DNA of 64,000 nt, from positions 407,163 through 471,162 of the forward strand of contig NW_003147276.1 in assembly GCF_000003605.2 (NCBI RefSeq), written 5' to 3'. The notes under the pieces are model-generated. The model made no database searches, had not been told where the DNA came from, and was given only the letters and a program-made list of their open reading frames with translations. Of this stretch, positions 30,751 to 43,499 are shown piece by piece. Within the stretch, counting starts at the first letter, position 1; each line of letters starts with the position of its first letter. The translations under genes were made by a program, and so were the position numbers. This stretch comes from Saccoglossus kowalevskii. Lineage: Eukaryota > Hemichordata > Enteropneusta > Harrimaniidae.

Positions 30751-33700
30751 CTTTGAGCTGAACAACTTTTTCAGCTATCTCAGGAACTTCAACTGTTCTC
30801 TGCACTATCAGTTCACAGAATGATGAGATAGTACCAGCTTCATTTTCAGCTCTGCATTCAAATTCAGCATCATCATCTTCTGTTACTGGTGATATTATTA
30901 GCATACAACGGCCATCAAGTTCACAAATACTAGTGTATTTTTTACCGGACACTTGTTCCCCTTCTTTGTACCATGTAATAGTAGGCCGTGGAACACCTGC
31001 AATCCAACACTCTAAAGTAGCTGTTTGTCCATGTGTAACTTCAACATCTTTAACCTCAGTTTTAAAAACAGGTTTAACAGCTTTAGGAATTTCAATTTCA
31101 ACCTCGGGTCTTATCTCAAACTCAACAGTCTCCATGACATGTGGTTTCTCCTCTAGTTTTATCTCAAACTCAACTGATTCCCTGACATCTGGCACTACCT
31201 CAAGCTCAACTGTTTCTGGTCCTCTTTTTATAACTGTTTTTGTAGACTCGGTTACTGTTTCAACAACATCTTCTTTCACTGGCTCAACAAATTCCATTGC
31301 ATGTGTTTTTGAGGTAATTTCGGGTTTCTTCACTGTAGGAATTTGCTGTGGTTTTATTTCAAACTCCAATGATTCCCTGACATCTGGCACTACCTCAAAC
31401 TCAACTGTTTCTGGTCCTCTTTCTATAACTGTTTTTGTAGACTCGGTTACTGTTGTTATTGTTTCAACAACATCTTCTTTCACTGGCTCGACAAATTCCA
31501 TTGCAAGTGTTTTTGAGGTAATTTCAGGTTTCTTCACTGTAGGAATTTGCTGTGGTTTTATTTCAAACTCCAATGATTCCCTGACATCTGGCACTACCTC
31601 AAACTCCACCGTTTCTGGTCCTCTTTCTATAAATGCTTTTGTAGACTCGGTTACTGTTTTTACTGTTTCAACAACATCTTCTTCCACTGGCTCAACAAAT
31701 TCCATTGCATGTGTTTTTGAGGTAATTTCAGGTTTCTTCACTGTAGAAATTTTCTGTGGTTTTATTTCAAACTCCAATGATTCCCTGACATCTGGCACTA
31801 CCTCAAACTCAATCGTTTCTGGTCCCCTTTCCATTACTGTTTTTGTAGACTCAGTTACTGTTTTTACAGTTTCAACAACATCTTCTTCCACTGGCCCGAC
31901 AAATTCTATTGCATGTGTTTTTGAGGTAATTTCAGGTTTCTTCACTGTAGGAATTTTCTGTGGTTTTATTTCAAACTCCAATGATTCCCTGACATCTGGC
32001 ACTACCTCAAACTCAATTGTGTCTGGTCCTCTTTCCATAACTGTTTTTGTAGACTCAGTTACTGTTTTTACAGTTTCAACAACGTGCTCTTCCACTGGCT
32101 CGACAAATTCCATTACATGTGTTTTTGAGGTAATTTCAGGTTCTTTTACTGGTGGAATTTCTACTGTTTTTTGAACTCGAACTTCACAAAATGCAGAGAG
32201 AGTACCATATTCATTTTCAGCGCGGCATTCAAACTCTGCATTATCATCTTCTATGACAGGTGCAATTATTAACATACATTTACCATCCAACTCACATATA
32301 CTTGTATAACGTTTACCAGTTACTTGATGTCCATCCTTCAGCCATTTAATTGATGGCCTTGGTACACCTGTGATGTGACACTCTAAAGTAACTTTCTCAC
32401 CAACAGTAGCATCCATATCTTTCAGATCTAATTCCAATTCTAGTTTTTCTGGTTTTGGCTTAGGTTCTTCTGGAACTTCAAAGATCATTTCAACTTGGCT
32501 CTCAGTAAACTCTTCAATGAGGACCTCTTCCCTGGTAGGTTCTTCTGGTTTTTCAAAGACAAGTTCAATTTCATGTTGTTTTGTATCCTCAACTATTATC
32601 TGTTCTTTAAATTCGGGTTCAGGAATTTTACCAATATCCATCTGAACCTCAGTTTGTTTTGATTTCCTCATTTCAATCCTTTCTTCAACTACTTTAGGTT
32701 TCTTCTTCTCAGGAATCAGTTCAACCATTTTATCAACAATCAATTCTGCATATGAGGACACTGTGCCTGCTGAGTTTGTAGCTCTCAGTTCATATTCAGC
32801 TTCATCATCTGACAACAGCGGAGATATAATTAGCATGCAGTGACCATCAAGTTCTAAAAGACTTGTGAACCTCTTCCCAGTTACCCGTTCACCATCTTTG
32901 AACCACTGAATTGTTGGTTTGGGTACACCATATACATAACCTTCAATGCAAGCGATTTCACCAGCTGTGAGATGAACATCTTTCAGTTCAGAAACTATGG
33001 TTGGTGTCACAGGTGTTGGTGGTGGTGAAGCTGGTGGAGGTTTTTCTATCACTGGTTGTGGAGCTTTTAAAGCAACAGTCGGTTCTTGGACTGGTTTAGG
33101 AGATGCAGCCAATTCCTCAGCACGAGACAAAGCTTCCTCTTCTTCCTCTTCCTCCGGAAGCTCAGGAATCATAGTAACCGGTGGCAGATCTGGGAAAAAT
33201 TCTTGTTGTGGCCTTTGAAATTCTGCAACAACTTCAACAATTAGATCAGCAAAACAAATAGCTTTGCCTGCTGGATTAACAGCTCTACACATGTATTCAG
33301 CATCATCTTCATCAGTGACTTGTTCTATTGTTAAAGTACATCTTCCATTAGGTGCATGCAACATTTTGACAGTAGGGCTTGGGCGGATTTCACGACCATC
33401 CCTATACCATTTAACAACTGGTCTAGGTATTCCAGTGACTTGGCAATCAAATATAGCAGTGGAATTCTCTTGAATCTCAATGTCAGACATTTGTCTTGTA
33501 AATACTGGTGCCTGTGACCCTGCTGGAGCAACTGGCTTGTCTTGTCGCTTTTTTGGAGGAACAACTTTTGGTTTAGGTCTTCTTTTAACAGTTATGTCAG
33601 CAAAACTAGATGACTGTTCTCTGGCTGCATTAACAGCTCTACATTCATACTCGCTCTCATCATCACTATGAATGTCTCTGATCTCCAACATGCAATTGCC

Positions 33701-34107
33701 ATAGTTGTCTTCCCTAATCAAATGACGACCATCTGATTTAATTGGTTTTCCATCCTTGTACCATGTTACTCGTGGTAAAGGAGTGCCTGACACCTGACAA
33801 TGTAGTCTAGCAATGGAACCTTCAAGGACTTCAATGTCTAACAGCTCATTAGAAAATTTAGGTGAATGTGTTTTCTTTTTAACAGGTTCAGTTTTCTTAA
33901 TCATGACTGTCTTTTTAGTTTCCACTTTTGTTGCAGGTTCTGGGCTCTTGGGAGCAGGTCTTCTTGAAGGAGGAGATCTTCTTCTCTCTGTGGTTTGAAC
34001 CTCTGGTTTCATAACTAATTCAACTCTCTTCTTTGGAGATGTCCTCTTTTCAGGACTAAGCTTTAGTACTGGTTTAAGTTCAGGCTTTCTGTCAACTTCA
34101 CCAAAAC
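30751..34107 (-). CDS. ttn: Exon 34: five Ig domains and a 68-residue tandem repeat
   Basis: A 3,357-base exon, 1,118 codons plus a split one, phase 1-1. Order: basic Ser/Pro/Lys linker (about residues 1-80), Ig at about 81-175, Ig at 204-296, a Pro-rich linker (PPPASPPPTP), Ig at about 380-472, Ig at 575-668, then five tandem repeats of 65-68 residues (motifs ITSKTHAMEFVEPV, TESTKTV, RGPETVEFEVVPDVRESLEF), and a last Ig near 1,015-1,107. The third Ig lacks both core Cys (GYVYGVP and AEYELRATN). The fourth and fifth carry an extra Cys pair in YTSICELDG[KR]CMLII. An I-band spring/scaffold segment by position and family. Confidence 0.95.
31141..32150 (-). repeat. Five-copy 204-base coding tandem repeat
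   Basis: Within exon 34. Landmark GGTCC positions at 31,218, 31,413, 31,617, 31,821 and 32,025 give periods of 195, 204, 204 and 204 bases, i.e. 65 or 68 codons. Each unit reads approximately ITSKTHAMEFVEPV, ETVKTVTESTKTV, RGPETVEFEVVPDVRESLEF, EIKPQ. Confidence 0.92.
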
Positions 34108-35111
34108 CTGCAAATAAACAAACAGACATAGTAACTATAGTTGCGTGTGTATGTAAAAATGTAGTTTTGAAATATGAAAATATGGATTTTGACCAAAAAT
34201 AAACAAAAATAATAACGAAAAATGAAAAACAAATCAGGAATATAGTCATATCAAAGAAAGCTTAGAAATATTCCTGAGAACACTTGAGAAACATGAAGTA
34301 AAAATAGGTAATATTTAATAGTAATTCAAAATTTAATAAGCCTGTACAATATGATATATGCACAGAAAACAAAAACACAATTCGGATTTGCAGATTGATT
34401 ATTTCAGAGCCACCTGTGCAGCAAGTTTAGTTAAATCTCAAATTTGTTGAGAAATCAGAAATTTTCTGATATATGCATGCAAACTATTCAATCAATATGC
34501 ATTGTTTTCAACCTTAAGCTATGCAAATTAGACAATTAATATACACAGATTTTAACCACAAACTAAACAGCCCTGTGGGATATCACAGGGCACTTATGTT
34601 TCAAGTTTAATTGAAATACAGTGGTTCTCAGGGGAAATGCTAAAAATTGGTTAATTGGTGAATACTTAGTAAGCATTGTTTCAATAAAAAACTAATCAGG
34701 TCTTTCACATTCTACCCAGGCTTCTATGTATCAAGTTTCATTGAAATGCGATGATTAGTACCTGGGATATCGGTGGGAAAGCCAAATAATTGACTAATTG
34801 TTATGCTAATTAGTTTATTAATACCCAAGAATTCCAACCCAAAACTAGGACATCAAATTATTCCGAAGAATCTATGTACAAGGTGTTTTTTGAGATAATG
34901 GTGGAACAGACAACTTACAGAAACGGATAACCGCAAAATCATATGAGACCCACTAAGTAACAATACTTAATGGATATATCAAAAACATGTTTCGTCAAAA
35001 GTGAAATTCTGATCAATCATGCTTGGAATAAATATGAAACCAATCTGGCTTATGCTTTTGAAGATGTTAAAGTTGGTGAGAATGGATGTTTAGATTAGAT
35101 TAGACTCTTAC
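34108..35111. other. Intron 33-34
   Basis: Contains loosely repeated TATCAAGTTTCATTGAAAT-like pieces at about 34,600 and 34,735, probably an old interspersed repeat. Nothing else recognised. Confidence 0.7.
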
Positions 35112-35777
35112 CATCAACAAGAAGCTTGGCAGTACAGGATGCCAACCCAACTTGATTGCTAGCTTTACATGTATATTCACCAGTATCATCTGGGAAGGTT
35201 TCACTGATCAGCAACGACACATTCTCACCATCAGTAATGTATTGGAAATCAGGTGAGTCCTGTATTTCTAAATTGTTTCGATACCACTTCACAGAGGGAA
35301 GTGGTGTTCCTGTCACTTTGCAGTCAAAACGTGCAGAGCTTCCCTCTTTGACACGAGATTCTGTAAATACCTCTGAAAACGCTGGTGCTTCAGCATCAGA
35401 AGGCACCTCAAGTTCAATTGTGATAGGCTGTTCATCTCCAGATAAAGATGCATATGATCGCTGATATCTGTGAGATGGAGTTTCTACTTCTTCTGTGACA
35501 GTTTCGGTAACAGTTCTAGTAGTAGTAGTTTTAGTGATTTTTCTAAATTCTTCAATATCACTTTCATGATCGGATGCATAGACATCAAAGTAGACCTGCC
35601 TCTCTGACTCATCTTCACTACTACTTATAAGTCTGGTTATAAAAGGTCTAGTTGTTCTTGGTGGTCTGGCAGGTCTGAATGTGTGTCTCATATGAGTAAT
35701 TGGTATACCCTGATCCACACCTATACGGATTCTCATCCTCCTGGACTCGCTAGCATCGCTGTCAAGTGCAGAGTCCA
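35112..35777 (-). CDS. ttn: Exon 33: basic/Ser-rich linker plus Ig
   Basis: VDSALDSDASESRRMRIRIG, then an Arg/Pro/Thr stretch (RPARPPRTTRPFITRLISSS) and an acidic DESERQ...SDHESDIEEF segment, a Thr-rich run, then an Ig: SSARFDCKVTGTPLPSVKWY, PDDTGEYTCKASNQVGLASC with both core Cys. Phase 1-1. Confidence 0.93.
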
Positions 35778-35964
35778 CTGAAAAAATTAAAGAAATGATA
35801 GCTTTTTAACCCTTTCATAACCAAAAGTCAACAATATATACAACATTGTTATTATGATATTCAATATTTGTTGTATTATATGAAGTAAACATAATTTCAA
35901 ACAAAATTAAAGCTGCAATTTTGAAGGCTGAATATGCCTTATTATGTAATCACTGATATGCATT

Positions 35965-36270
35965 TTATTTTTCTCATAGAAAGCTTTGACCATAGAAGTT
36001 ATATAGAAAATTTAGTTGATCAGTTAAAGCACTCATGAGAGACAAATGCCCCAAATTGTGGCCACTTTTGCCAGAAATCCAAGATGTCTGCCAAACCATG
36101 TGACTGATCAAAATTATTTTTACTCTTATCATAAGAAACGTTGACCACACATGTAATATACAAAATATAGTAGATCGTTTGAAGCATTCATGAGAAACAA
36201 GTGCCAACACTTTTGGTTATTTTTGTCAGAAATCAAAGATGGTGGCAAAATCACATGAATAACTTTTAAA
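35965..36270. repeat. Two-copy degenerate direct repeat, about 155 bases
   Basis: The segment TCATGAGAGACAAATGCC near 36,033 recurs as TCATGAGAAACAAGTGCC near 36,188, with TTGACCA, GTAATATA, TTTTGTCAGAAATC and AAGATG shared in the same order. Intronic, no coding potential. Confidence 0.6.
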
Positions 36271-36734
36271 TTATTTTTTTTTTGCTGTTAGAAGGACTTC
36301 AATTGAGAGATCAAACATGGCAAATTTTGAAGACATAGGATAAATGATGCATCGGTGAAAAAAAAACATTCCTTCCTTCAAAAATAATTGAAGGCCTCAT
36401 TTTTTTTTCTGTTACAAAACACAGCAGAACACTGTTTGTGACAGTAGACAGTTACTGTTACTCATTTTTTGATGATTAATCAAAATCAATTGTCTAAATC
36501 GGCATGCGATTTTAGCCATTTCTGATAACATAATCAGGCATAGATTTCTAGACATGAAATGCCGCTGCAGGTGAGAATGTTGGTTTCTATTCCTTTTGAC
36601 AATGATGATTCATATTTTTGTTCAAAGATAGAATCAAACTTGACAGAATCAAACTTTTTCTGAGCATGCAAAACCTTTCAAATGAGGGAACAGCACATAT
36701 TTCATGTGGTAAATTGCATAACATACTATTCTGC

Positions 36735-36888
36735 TCTGCTCTATAAGAAGTGCATCCCCAATAAGAGCGCATTAACCAAGAATTGCATTTATTATATGCT
36801 AGATCATTGAAATAGGTCTTCTTTTTTTTACCATAGACTTGCATGTCAAGTATAAGCGTTTCTACTAGAGCAAATACTGTACATGTGC
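36735..36888. mobile_element. Short palindromic element, family 2 copy B
   Basis: Shares CATTTATTATATGCTAGATC and TTTTACCATAGACTTG with the element at 9.3 kb, and has similar inverted flanks (CTATAAGAAGTGCATCCC and AAGCGTTTCTACTAGAGCAA ATACTGTAC). Diverged copy in the intron between exons 33 and 32. Confidence 0.5.
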
Positions 36889-37136
36889 TTAATTGTAAAT
36901 GACAGAGGTGAGCATATAGTCAAAATACATCATATTTTAATGATCCAGTATACATGCAAATGTTAGTGCACAACCACTTCCATTGGAGATGAGCTTTCAT
37001 TATAATTTGTCAGGAAATCTGAGGTCAAATCTTAGATGTTTGTCACCAAGTTATTTTGTTTGAAAGATTTTTTTTTCAGTTCTTGTTTTGGTTTAGTTGT
37101 TTTCTGCATTATTTTTCTTTTTGTAAAGATACATAC

Positions 37137-37547
37137 CTCTTACAAGTAGCCTTGCAATACATGATGATTCCCCAGCAGCATTAGATGCTCTCACCATGTA
37201 TTCGGCATCATCCTCTTGTCTTACATTACGAATAATTAACCGACATCTTCCATCGGTTCTAAACTCTATCGTAATACGTCTACCATCACCACGTATCTCC
37301 TGACCACGTTTAAACCACCGTACACTTGGTCTTGGTACTCCAGTAAGATGGACTTCAAAGACTGCTGTTCCTCCTTCAGTGGCTTCAACATTTGTCAGGT
37401 AGGATGTAAACACTGGTGGTTCTGGTAATACAGATGATCTTATTGTACGTATACGTGGTTCAATCTGGATCTCCAGATCTGATGTATACTCTTCAGATGC
37501 TACCATCAGAGAACTGTGCATCATTTGCTCAGTATCACTTGGAAGTG
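37137..37547 (-). CDS. ttn: Exon 32: linker plus Ig
   Basis: ALPSDTEQMMHSSLMVASEE, IQIEPRIRTIRSSVLPEPPV, then an Ig with VFEVHLTGVPRPSVRWFKRG and QEDDAEYMVRASNAAGESSC. Both core Cys positions are Val. Arg-rich surface (RGDGRRITIEFRTDGRCRLI), more basic than its neighbours. Phase 1-1. Confidence 0.93.
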
Positions 37548-38154
37548 CTAAATTTGGAGATAAATTAGAGGAATAAGAATTAAGAATTTACTGATTATGT
37601 ATTCCCTCAATAAGAAGCACTTTTCTAATTTTGACACGTGTAAACCAAAATTATGGTATTTCAAGCAAATTGTTGGAATTTGGCTACGATTTATTCAAGT
37701 TTCCTAAGCAAGAATTGTTTTTGAAATACAATTATTATTTTTATTCACAAGTATGATGAAACAATTTTCACACAAATTATGGCTTAAACCACAAAATTGT
37801 TAAAATGTGTCTATCTTTGCAGCTTCCCAGACATATGAGAAATTTGACATGTATATTCGTACTAGTAAGTACAATTGTGCAATCATTTTGAAAACAAACA
37901 TTATGATAAATTTGTGCCCTTTTGTGTTTCATAGGTCGAATGGCCCCTGGTAACCGAGCATGGTTCCGTGCTGTGACAATATGTAATGAATCCAGATTCA
38001 CAGCATGAATTCACAGACTTATAAGGTTTCAAATGTTTTTTTCCCACCACATTGGAGTAACTGGTTACCCCTACATTCCAAGCACTTTAATATAGTCCAA
38101 TCACAGGCTGTATATTGCAGCTGCTTACAAATTACAGTATAAAAAGTGGAATAC
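37548..38154. other. Intron 31-32
   Basis: Nothing recognised. Confidence 0.8.
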
Positions 38155-38757
38155 CTTCTACTATCAGTTTGGCAGTACATGAAGCAAGTCCAGCGGCGTT
38201 CTCTGCTTTACACGTAATCTTGCCAGCATCATCTAAATACGTCTCTGGAATGATTAATTGACTGGTCCCATCCGACTTGGTCATGACTTGGAAATCAGCT
38301 GATGGTTTAATTTCAAAGCCATTTCTGTACCATTTGATATCAGGTTTGGGGGTTCCTGTCACCTGGACTTCAAACTTAGCTGGTTCACCTTCGAATACTC
38401 TGCAGTGGTTGATGTAGTTTGTGAACGCTGGTGGGTTTCGCTGCTCAGCTACCTGTATCACTTTATCACCTTCATAAATCGTCTTGGTAGTTAGTGCACT
38501 TGTCTGTTTTGTAGCACGTGATACAATGATGTCGCCACCTTCGCGATGTTCACGGACAATCTCCATTGTCTTTGGAGGTTCGAATTCCTTCTTCACTGGT
38601 TCAAATGGTTTGACTAGTATTCCATCATAAGGTAACATTTCATCTAAGTCAATGTCAACATCAGATGCCATTTCTTTATCAGCACTATATGCCTCACTAA
38701 TCTCACCATAGGACTCGCTGATACTTGTGGTTGGCATGGTTGCATAACTAGCATCAA
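38155..38757 (-). CDS. ttn: Exon 31: acidic linker plus Ig
   Basis: About 105 residues of acidic/Ser-rich linker (VDASYATMPTTSISESYGEI onward, then EPVKKEFEPPKTMEIVREHR), followed by an Ig: PPAFTNYINHCRVFEGEPAK, FEVQVTGTPKPDIKWYRNG, LDDAGKITCKAENAAGLASC. B-strand Cys is Val. Phase 1-1. Confidence 0.93.
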
Positions 38758-41700
38758 CTATGAAAGATGAAAAAAGAATCCAATGTAGCAAATGTAAGTA
38801 TATTTCACAACATCACATGATTCATTCCAACAGACAAATAATATTTTTTCATGAAAATATAACATATTTGGTTTCAATAAAAAGTCACTGCTCACAATAT
38901 TACTGGGAAAAAAACCAACGAAACAGATCAATGTGGAACGATTATATAAGCATTAGTAAAGCATGCAGATATTAGAATGCAAAATATTATATTTTTCAAA
39001 TGTAACTATTATAATAGTGGAACTAACCAAGCGAATGTAAGTTTTGAGTGGGTAATACAGAACTATGACTGATATTTTAGGAATCAGATGGGCGAGGGGG
39101 TATTAGGACACTGACATAGGACTACTCCTAACTACATCCATTTTAAAATCCCAGACTAAATTATTTTTTTTTAAATTTGTGGTGTCATTATATCATCACA
39201 AATTGTTTTTGAACACAAAATCAACTTTTGAACAACTTTCAAAAAATAATTCAACATATTTTTGTATTTTTTTCAGAAAATTTGATCAATACCAGCAGTA
39301 AATGGGAAATTATGACCAATTAGTCCAAAATTAAAGAAATTATAGAAAAACTTGCACAATGAGTGCACCAACCTTTTCATGAGAACAAATTTAACGTTTC
39401 AAAAGTGTAGTTAATTTGTCCCTATTTTTCATATAAACACCTAGTTGTAATGGGAGGAATTATCCTATAATTCAAGGGAGAAGGAAATTACGAATAAAGT
39501 AAACATATATAACAGCCATATATTACCTGTTAAACTACGTACAGCGACTCCATCTTGTCCATGCACTCTCCATTGCTCATGCAGTTAACGTTAGCATGAA
39601 TAAAATTCATGGTGACACATTACATACAAATGATATCAATGTTCCCTCTCACCTAAACTACCAAATTATTCTTTGAAAACACTAATTCTGTAAAATTTCA
39701 AGAATAGCTAACATCAGAAAATTTATTTAAGTTAACTAAGGCAGGTTTATTATTTAAAATTTATAAACCCAACTTTTTTTAAATAAATCTAATGTTTTCT
39801 TAATTTAAATCAAATCAAAACTACTTTAGCGGCGAGATAGGTGCCTCCCTCCATTCTGTGAAGTGCAGATTTCCTATTTCTTATCTTTTTTTCAAACCAT
39901 GGTTAAGAATGTATATAAAAGAAAATATAGCGATCATATTTTAGTAAGCAAATCACACTCCATCTGCTCGGAGTGATAGGTAAAATCGATATTTTCAACA
40001 ACCTGAATAAGTACTCTATAATCAAGCATACATGATTTTATTGTTAACTTTTAACTTTTGAAAGATTTAAGTGTAATTCCAATTTAAAAGCTAGTGAGAA
40101 GGCATGTTCTAAACTGCAAGTCTTCAAAATGACTGTCAATCATAGGAAGAATCTAATATGTCATTTGTAAGTTGACAATCGTGTATGTAAGACGATAGCA
40201 CATGGGATCAACACATCCGGTAATACTTGTATATGTTGTCACACCGTGATGTCATATGTTTACAAGTTTCGCAAACAAGCATGCCAATGTCTGATTACAA
40301 ATATTGCTCACTGATTAGTACTCGCTACCGATTTGCTGGGACGTGTATATCAGTGAACAGCGCCATTATTTTAGCTTGAGGTGTGAATGACAGGTTCTTG
40401 CCACGAGTCACTGTACACTTCTGAACAGTAATCATAGAAAACCAACAAAAAAATACTCTGTTGAGTGGCACATACACAGATGGATCTTTTAAATTAATTT
40501 TAGCAACATAGTGTCATTACAAAATTCCCTATGATTTATTATTTAACACTATTGTTTTGATATTTTCTCTTTACTTGAGAGGGAACATTTTGGTTAATAC
40601 ATGGTAACATATAATACAAGCCTATAAATCTACTAAATTAGGGATTGCAGATCAAAATCAAGGTACTATTTTAACATACATGCAGGGTAGAAAATGAGGA
40701 CAAAAACAACAGTTTACATGAACAAACTTTAATGAGCATAGTCCTTTTAAAAATTCAACATCATAATGATTCACAGCCTTGAAAATCATTAATAAAAACA
40801 TTTTATGAATAAATTCATAAATCTATAGTTTATACACATACGGATATTAAAATCGTATTTTATATCTCATCGATACAGAAAATAATATCATTCTACACAC
40901 ACATTCAGCCACATAAATGCAATGATTTCCTACATATAATCACCATCTACACCACATGTTCAACATAAAACTTATGCAATACCATACAATATACCCGAGT
41001 TCAGAGAAGCATTCTTAAATTACAGTCACCCAATTTAACTCTTTGGGTGGGAGAAATATGGTACACAAAGAGTTAAAATTTGTGCCACAATTGCTTATTT
41101 TTATGTACCCCAGTATATAAATTTTTGGATAATATTAAAATGATCTGATATAATTCCTTTATGGGGTTCAGGGAATGATTAGAAGTTTGGATAAATATAA
41201 AAATAATTATGTTGGTTTTATTCTTTTAAAGGTGACAAAAGTTGGCTTTGGCACTCAATTGGTTAAATTGAATATCCGTAAACTTTGACTTGTACGTCAC
41301 GAATATTCCAGATACAGATATGAAGTGCTCCGGATACAGATGGAATAATTCTCCGGATGCGGACACAATGACTACAGGTAGTGCCAATCAGAAAACACTT
41401 GACATAGAGTGGTTTGGGTGTACAAAAGCAAACACTAAGACACAACTACCACTGAATGTCAAGGTACATGAATATTCAACAACTGCCATGATTCATCAAA
41501 ATCTTCTGCTCAAATATCATATTGTCTAAATAAGGTGGTTACATAGCAAAACAGATACCGGTATTTCTTTTTAGCAGACGGTATTTTCGCACCCTTTTTA
41601 AAAAAATACCGTAGTATTTTGTCGAATTTTTTATGCCAGAGTAAAATCTGAAGTCTAACAGGAGTATTTATTTATGAGGAACATATGTGCTTATGTTAAT

Positions 41701-43181
41701 CACAATCAGACAAAATAGAGTTTTTTGCCCAACCAACATTTTTCCCGAATATTTATTTTTTTCAATTGTAATGTTATCCCAAGTACACTCTACACACTGG
41801 TCATGAAGTATTTGGTGGGAATGACATAAATTACTTCTATTAGAACAAAATATATCAAAATGTTGCACCAACATTGTGGCATGAAAAATTAAGGCATATT
41901 AAAGGTTAAATAACTTCAGTGGCATGTATGTATTTATAATAATTTAATAATTTAATCTCAAAATATCAATGGTTGAAAGAAAAACATACATCTGTAATGT
42001 CCCTAATTGGTTTAGTTTTAGCTAATCAAGCTCTTTCTTGCAAGTTTCATCTGATCAAAATTATTCCAAACACCTTCTCCTAACGACATTGTGCACCAGT
42101 AAATATTTTGAAAAGTTTGCATAAAATAGGAGAATAAATTCTGTCACAGTAATTGTTTAATTAGACAAAACAAAATTATTTCAGGAAACAAATTTTAAAC
42201 AAGTTATTTAACCAATGAAAATACTAGGTGACACATATGGTAGAATAGCCAGTAAGACAACCCAGTTCTCAGGTCAGAAATTGATCATGATAGTAACTTG
42301 ATACACTAAAGACAGTGTTTCAATGTTTACTTTATACTATTGTTAACACCTAAACCACTTAATATCAAGTGCATTACTGATTGATTTAAAGACTGTACAT
42401 TGATGCTAAGATCCCCTTCCTACCTCTAATCTGCCTTCAACCAGAACTGTAACAGGTATTATTACCTCTCAGCACAGTAAATGATATTATTCTTTTGAAC
42501 AAAACAATTTTTTCTATCAAAAACTTATAGCAACATATATATTTATTATATACATTTTCTTAAATTAATTTGAAACCAAATGAACAAAATTTCAAATTGA
42601 GTAGGTTTATGATCAAAATAACAAAAAAAATAAGGACAAAATTTATTATTTAGGTTATGTATTAGAGTAATTTTTATGAATGTAGACAAAATTTTAATTT
42701 GCATTTAATAAGTCAAATATATATTCATACAAGTAAGATAATTAGAACACTCTGATTGAAAAGTTCTTCCCATCATTAAACACAATATACATACAAATCA
42801 TACAATAAAAGTCAAAAGTATATATCCCAAACAGGTTACTCAAATTCTAACAAGCATGACATCAGTTATCACACGAGTCATGGATGTTATACCAAATAAC
42901 ATGTGAACTCAAATTTCCACTCGACTGAACATTGATACGATAATTGCATAGCAAAGAAATACATCCATTCAAATTCTAACATGCATGGCACGATTTTTAC
43001 ATACAATTGATTACTATTACACCACATTAATGTCAACTTAAATACATTCCACAACCTATTAAAAATTCCTGTACTTTGTTAAGCAATACTAACACAGACA
43101 ATAAATCCAAGACACACACACAAACCGAGATGCTGATCATACCAAGCATTTTGATGGTGTGTGTCTTTCTATATAACATAC
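38758..43181. other. Intron 30-31 (4.4 kb, longest)
   Basis: AT-rich. The only locally GC-richer, exon-like patch is 39,530-39,605, described in the findings. No domain-coding sequence on either strand. Confidence 0.78.
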
Positions 43182-43499
43182 CTTCGCAGCTGAGCCGAGC
43201 ACTACAGGTGACCTCACCGGCAGCATTTACAGCCTTCACTGTAAATTTGCCAGCATCTTCTGGGAATGCTTCCTGGATCAAGAGTGAACACATTCCACGG
43301 GCTCCATGTATAACCCTGAAGTCTGGTGAGCTTCTGATTTCATGCCCTTCTCTGTACCAGGTAATTTCAGGAGGGGGTCTACCAAGAACTTTACAGTCAA
43401 ATCGGGCAGTATTTCCTTCCACCACATCACAGTTTGTAATCTTCCGGTAAAACCTAGGGGGTACTGCTCTGTCAACAGCTTCAGACCCACTTTCCTCAA
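43182..43499 (-). CDS. ttn: Exon 30: one Ig domain
   Basis: VEESGSEAVDRAVPPRFYRK, then B-strand ARFDCKVLGRPPPEITWYRE, SSPDFRVIHGARGMCSLLIQ, PEDAGKFTVKAVNAAGEVTC. F-strand Cys is Val; an extra Cys sits in the E-strand (GMCSLLI). Phase 1-1 cassette between introns of 2.9 and 4.4 kb. Confidence 0.93.

Larger units (their letters stand above)
35778..37136. other. Intron 32-33
   Basis: Contains the 155-base direct repeat (35,965-36,270) and the family 2 element (36,735-36,888). Confidence 0.78.

Noticed and set aside
30933-32174. 413-residue open frame on the plus strand
   Set aside because: Antisense shadow of the 204-base repeat and flanking Ig of exon 34; no splice or domain support.
42425-42450. 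Possible 23-base micro-exon reading VLVEGRLE, like an Ig G-strand end
   Set aside because: It would enter in phase 1 and leave in phase 0, which does not fit the exon 30-31 junction; the likeness is too short.
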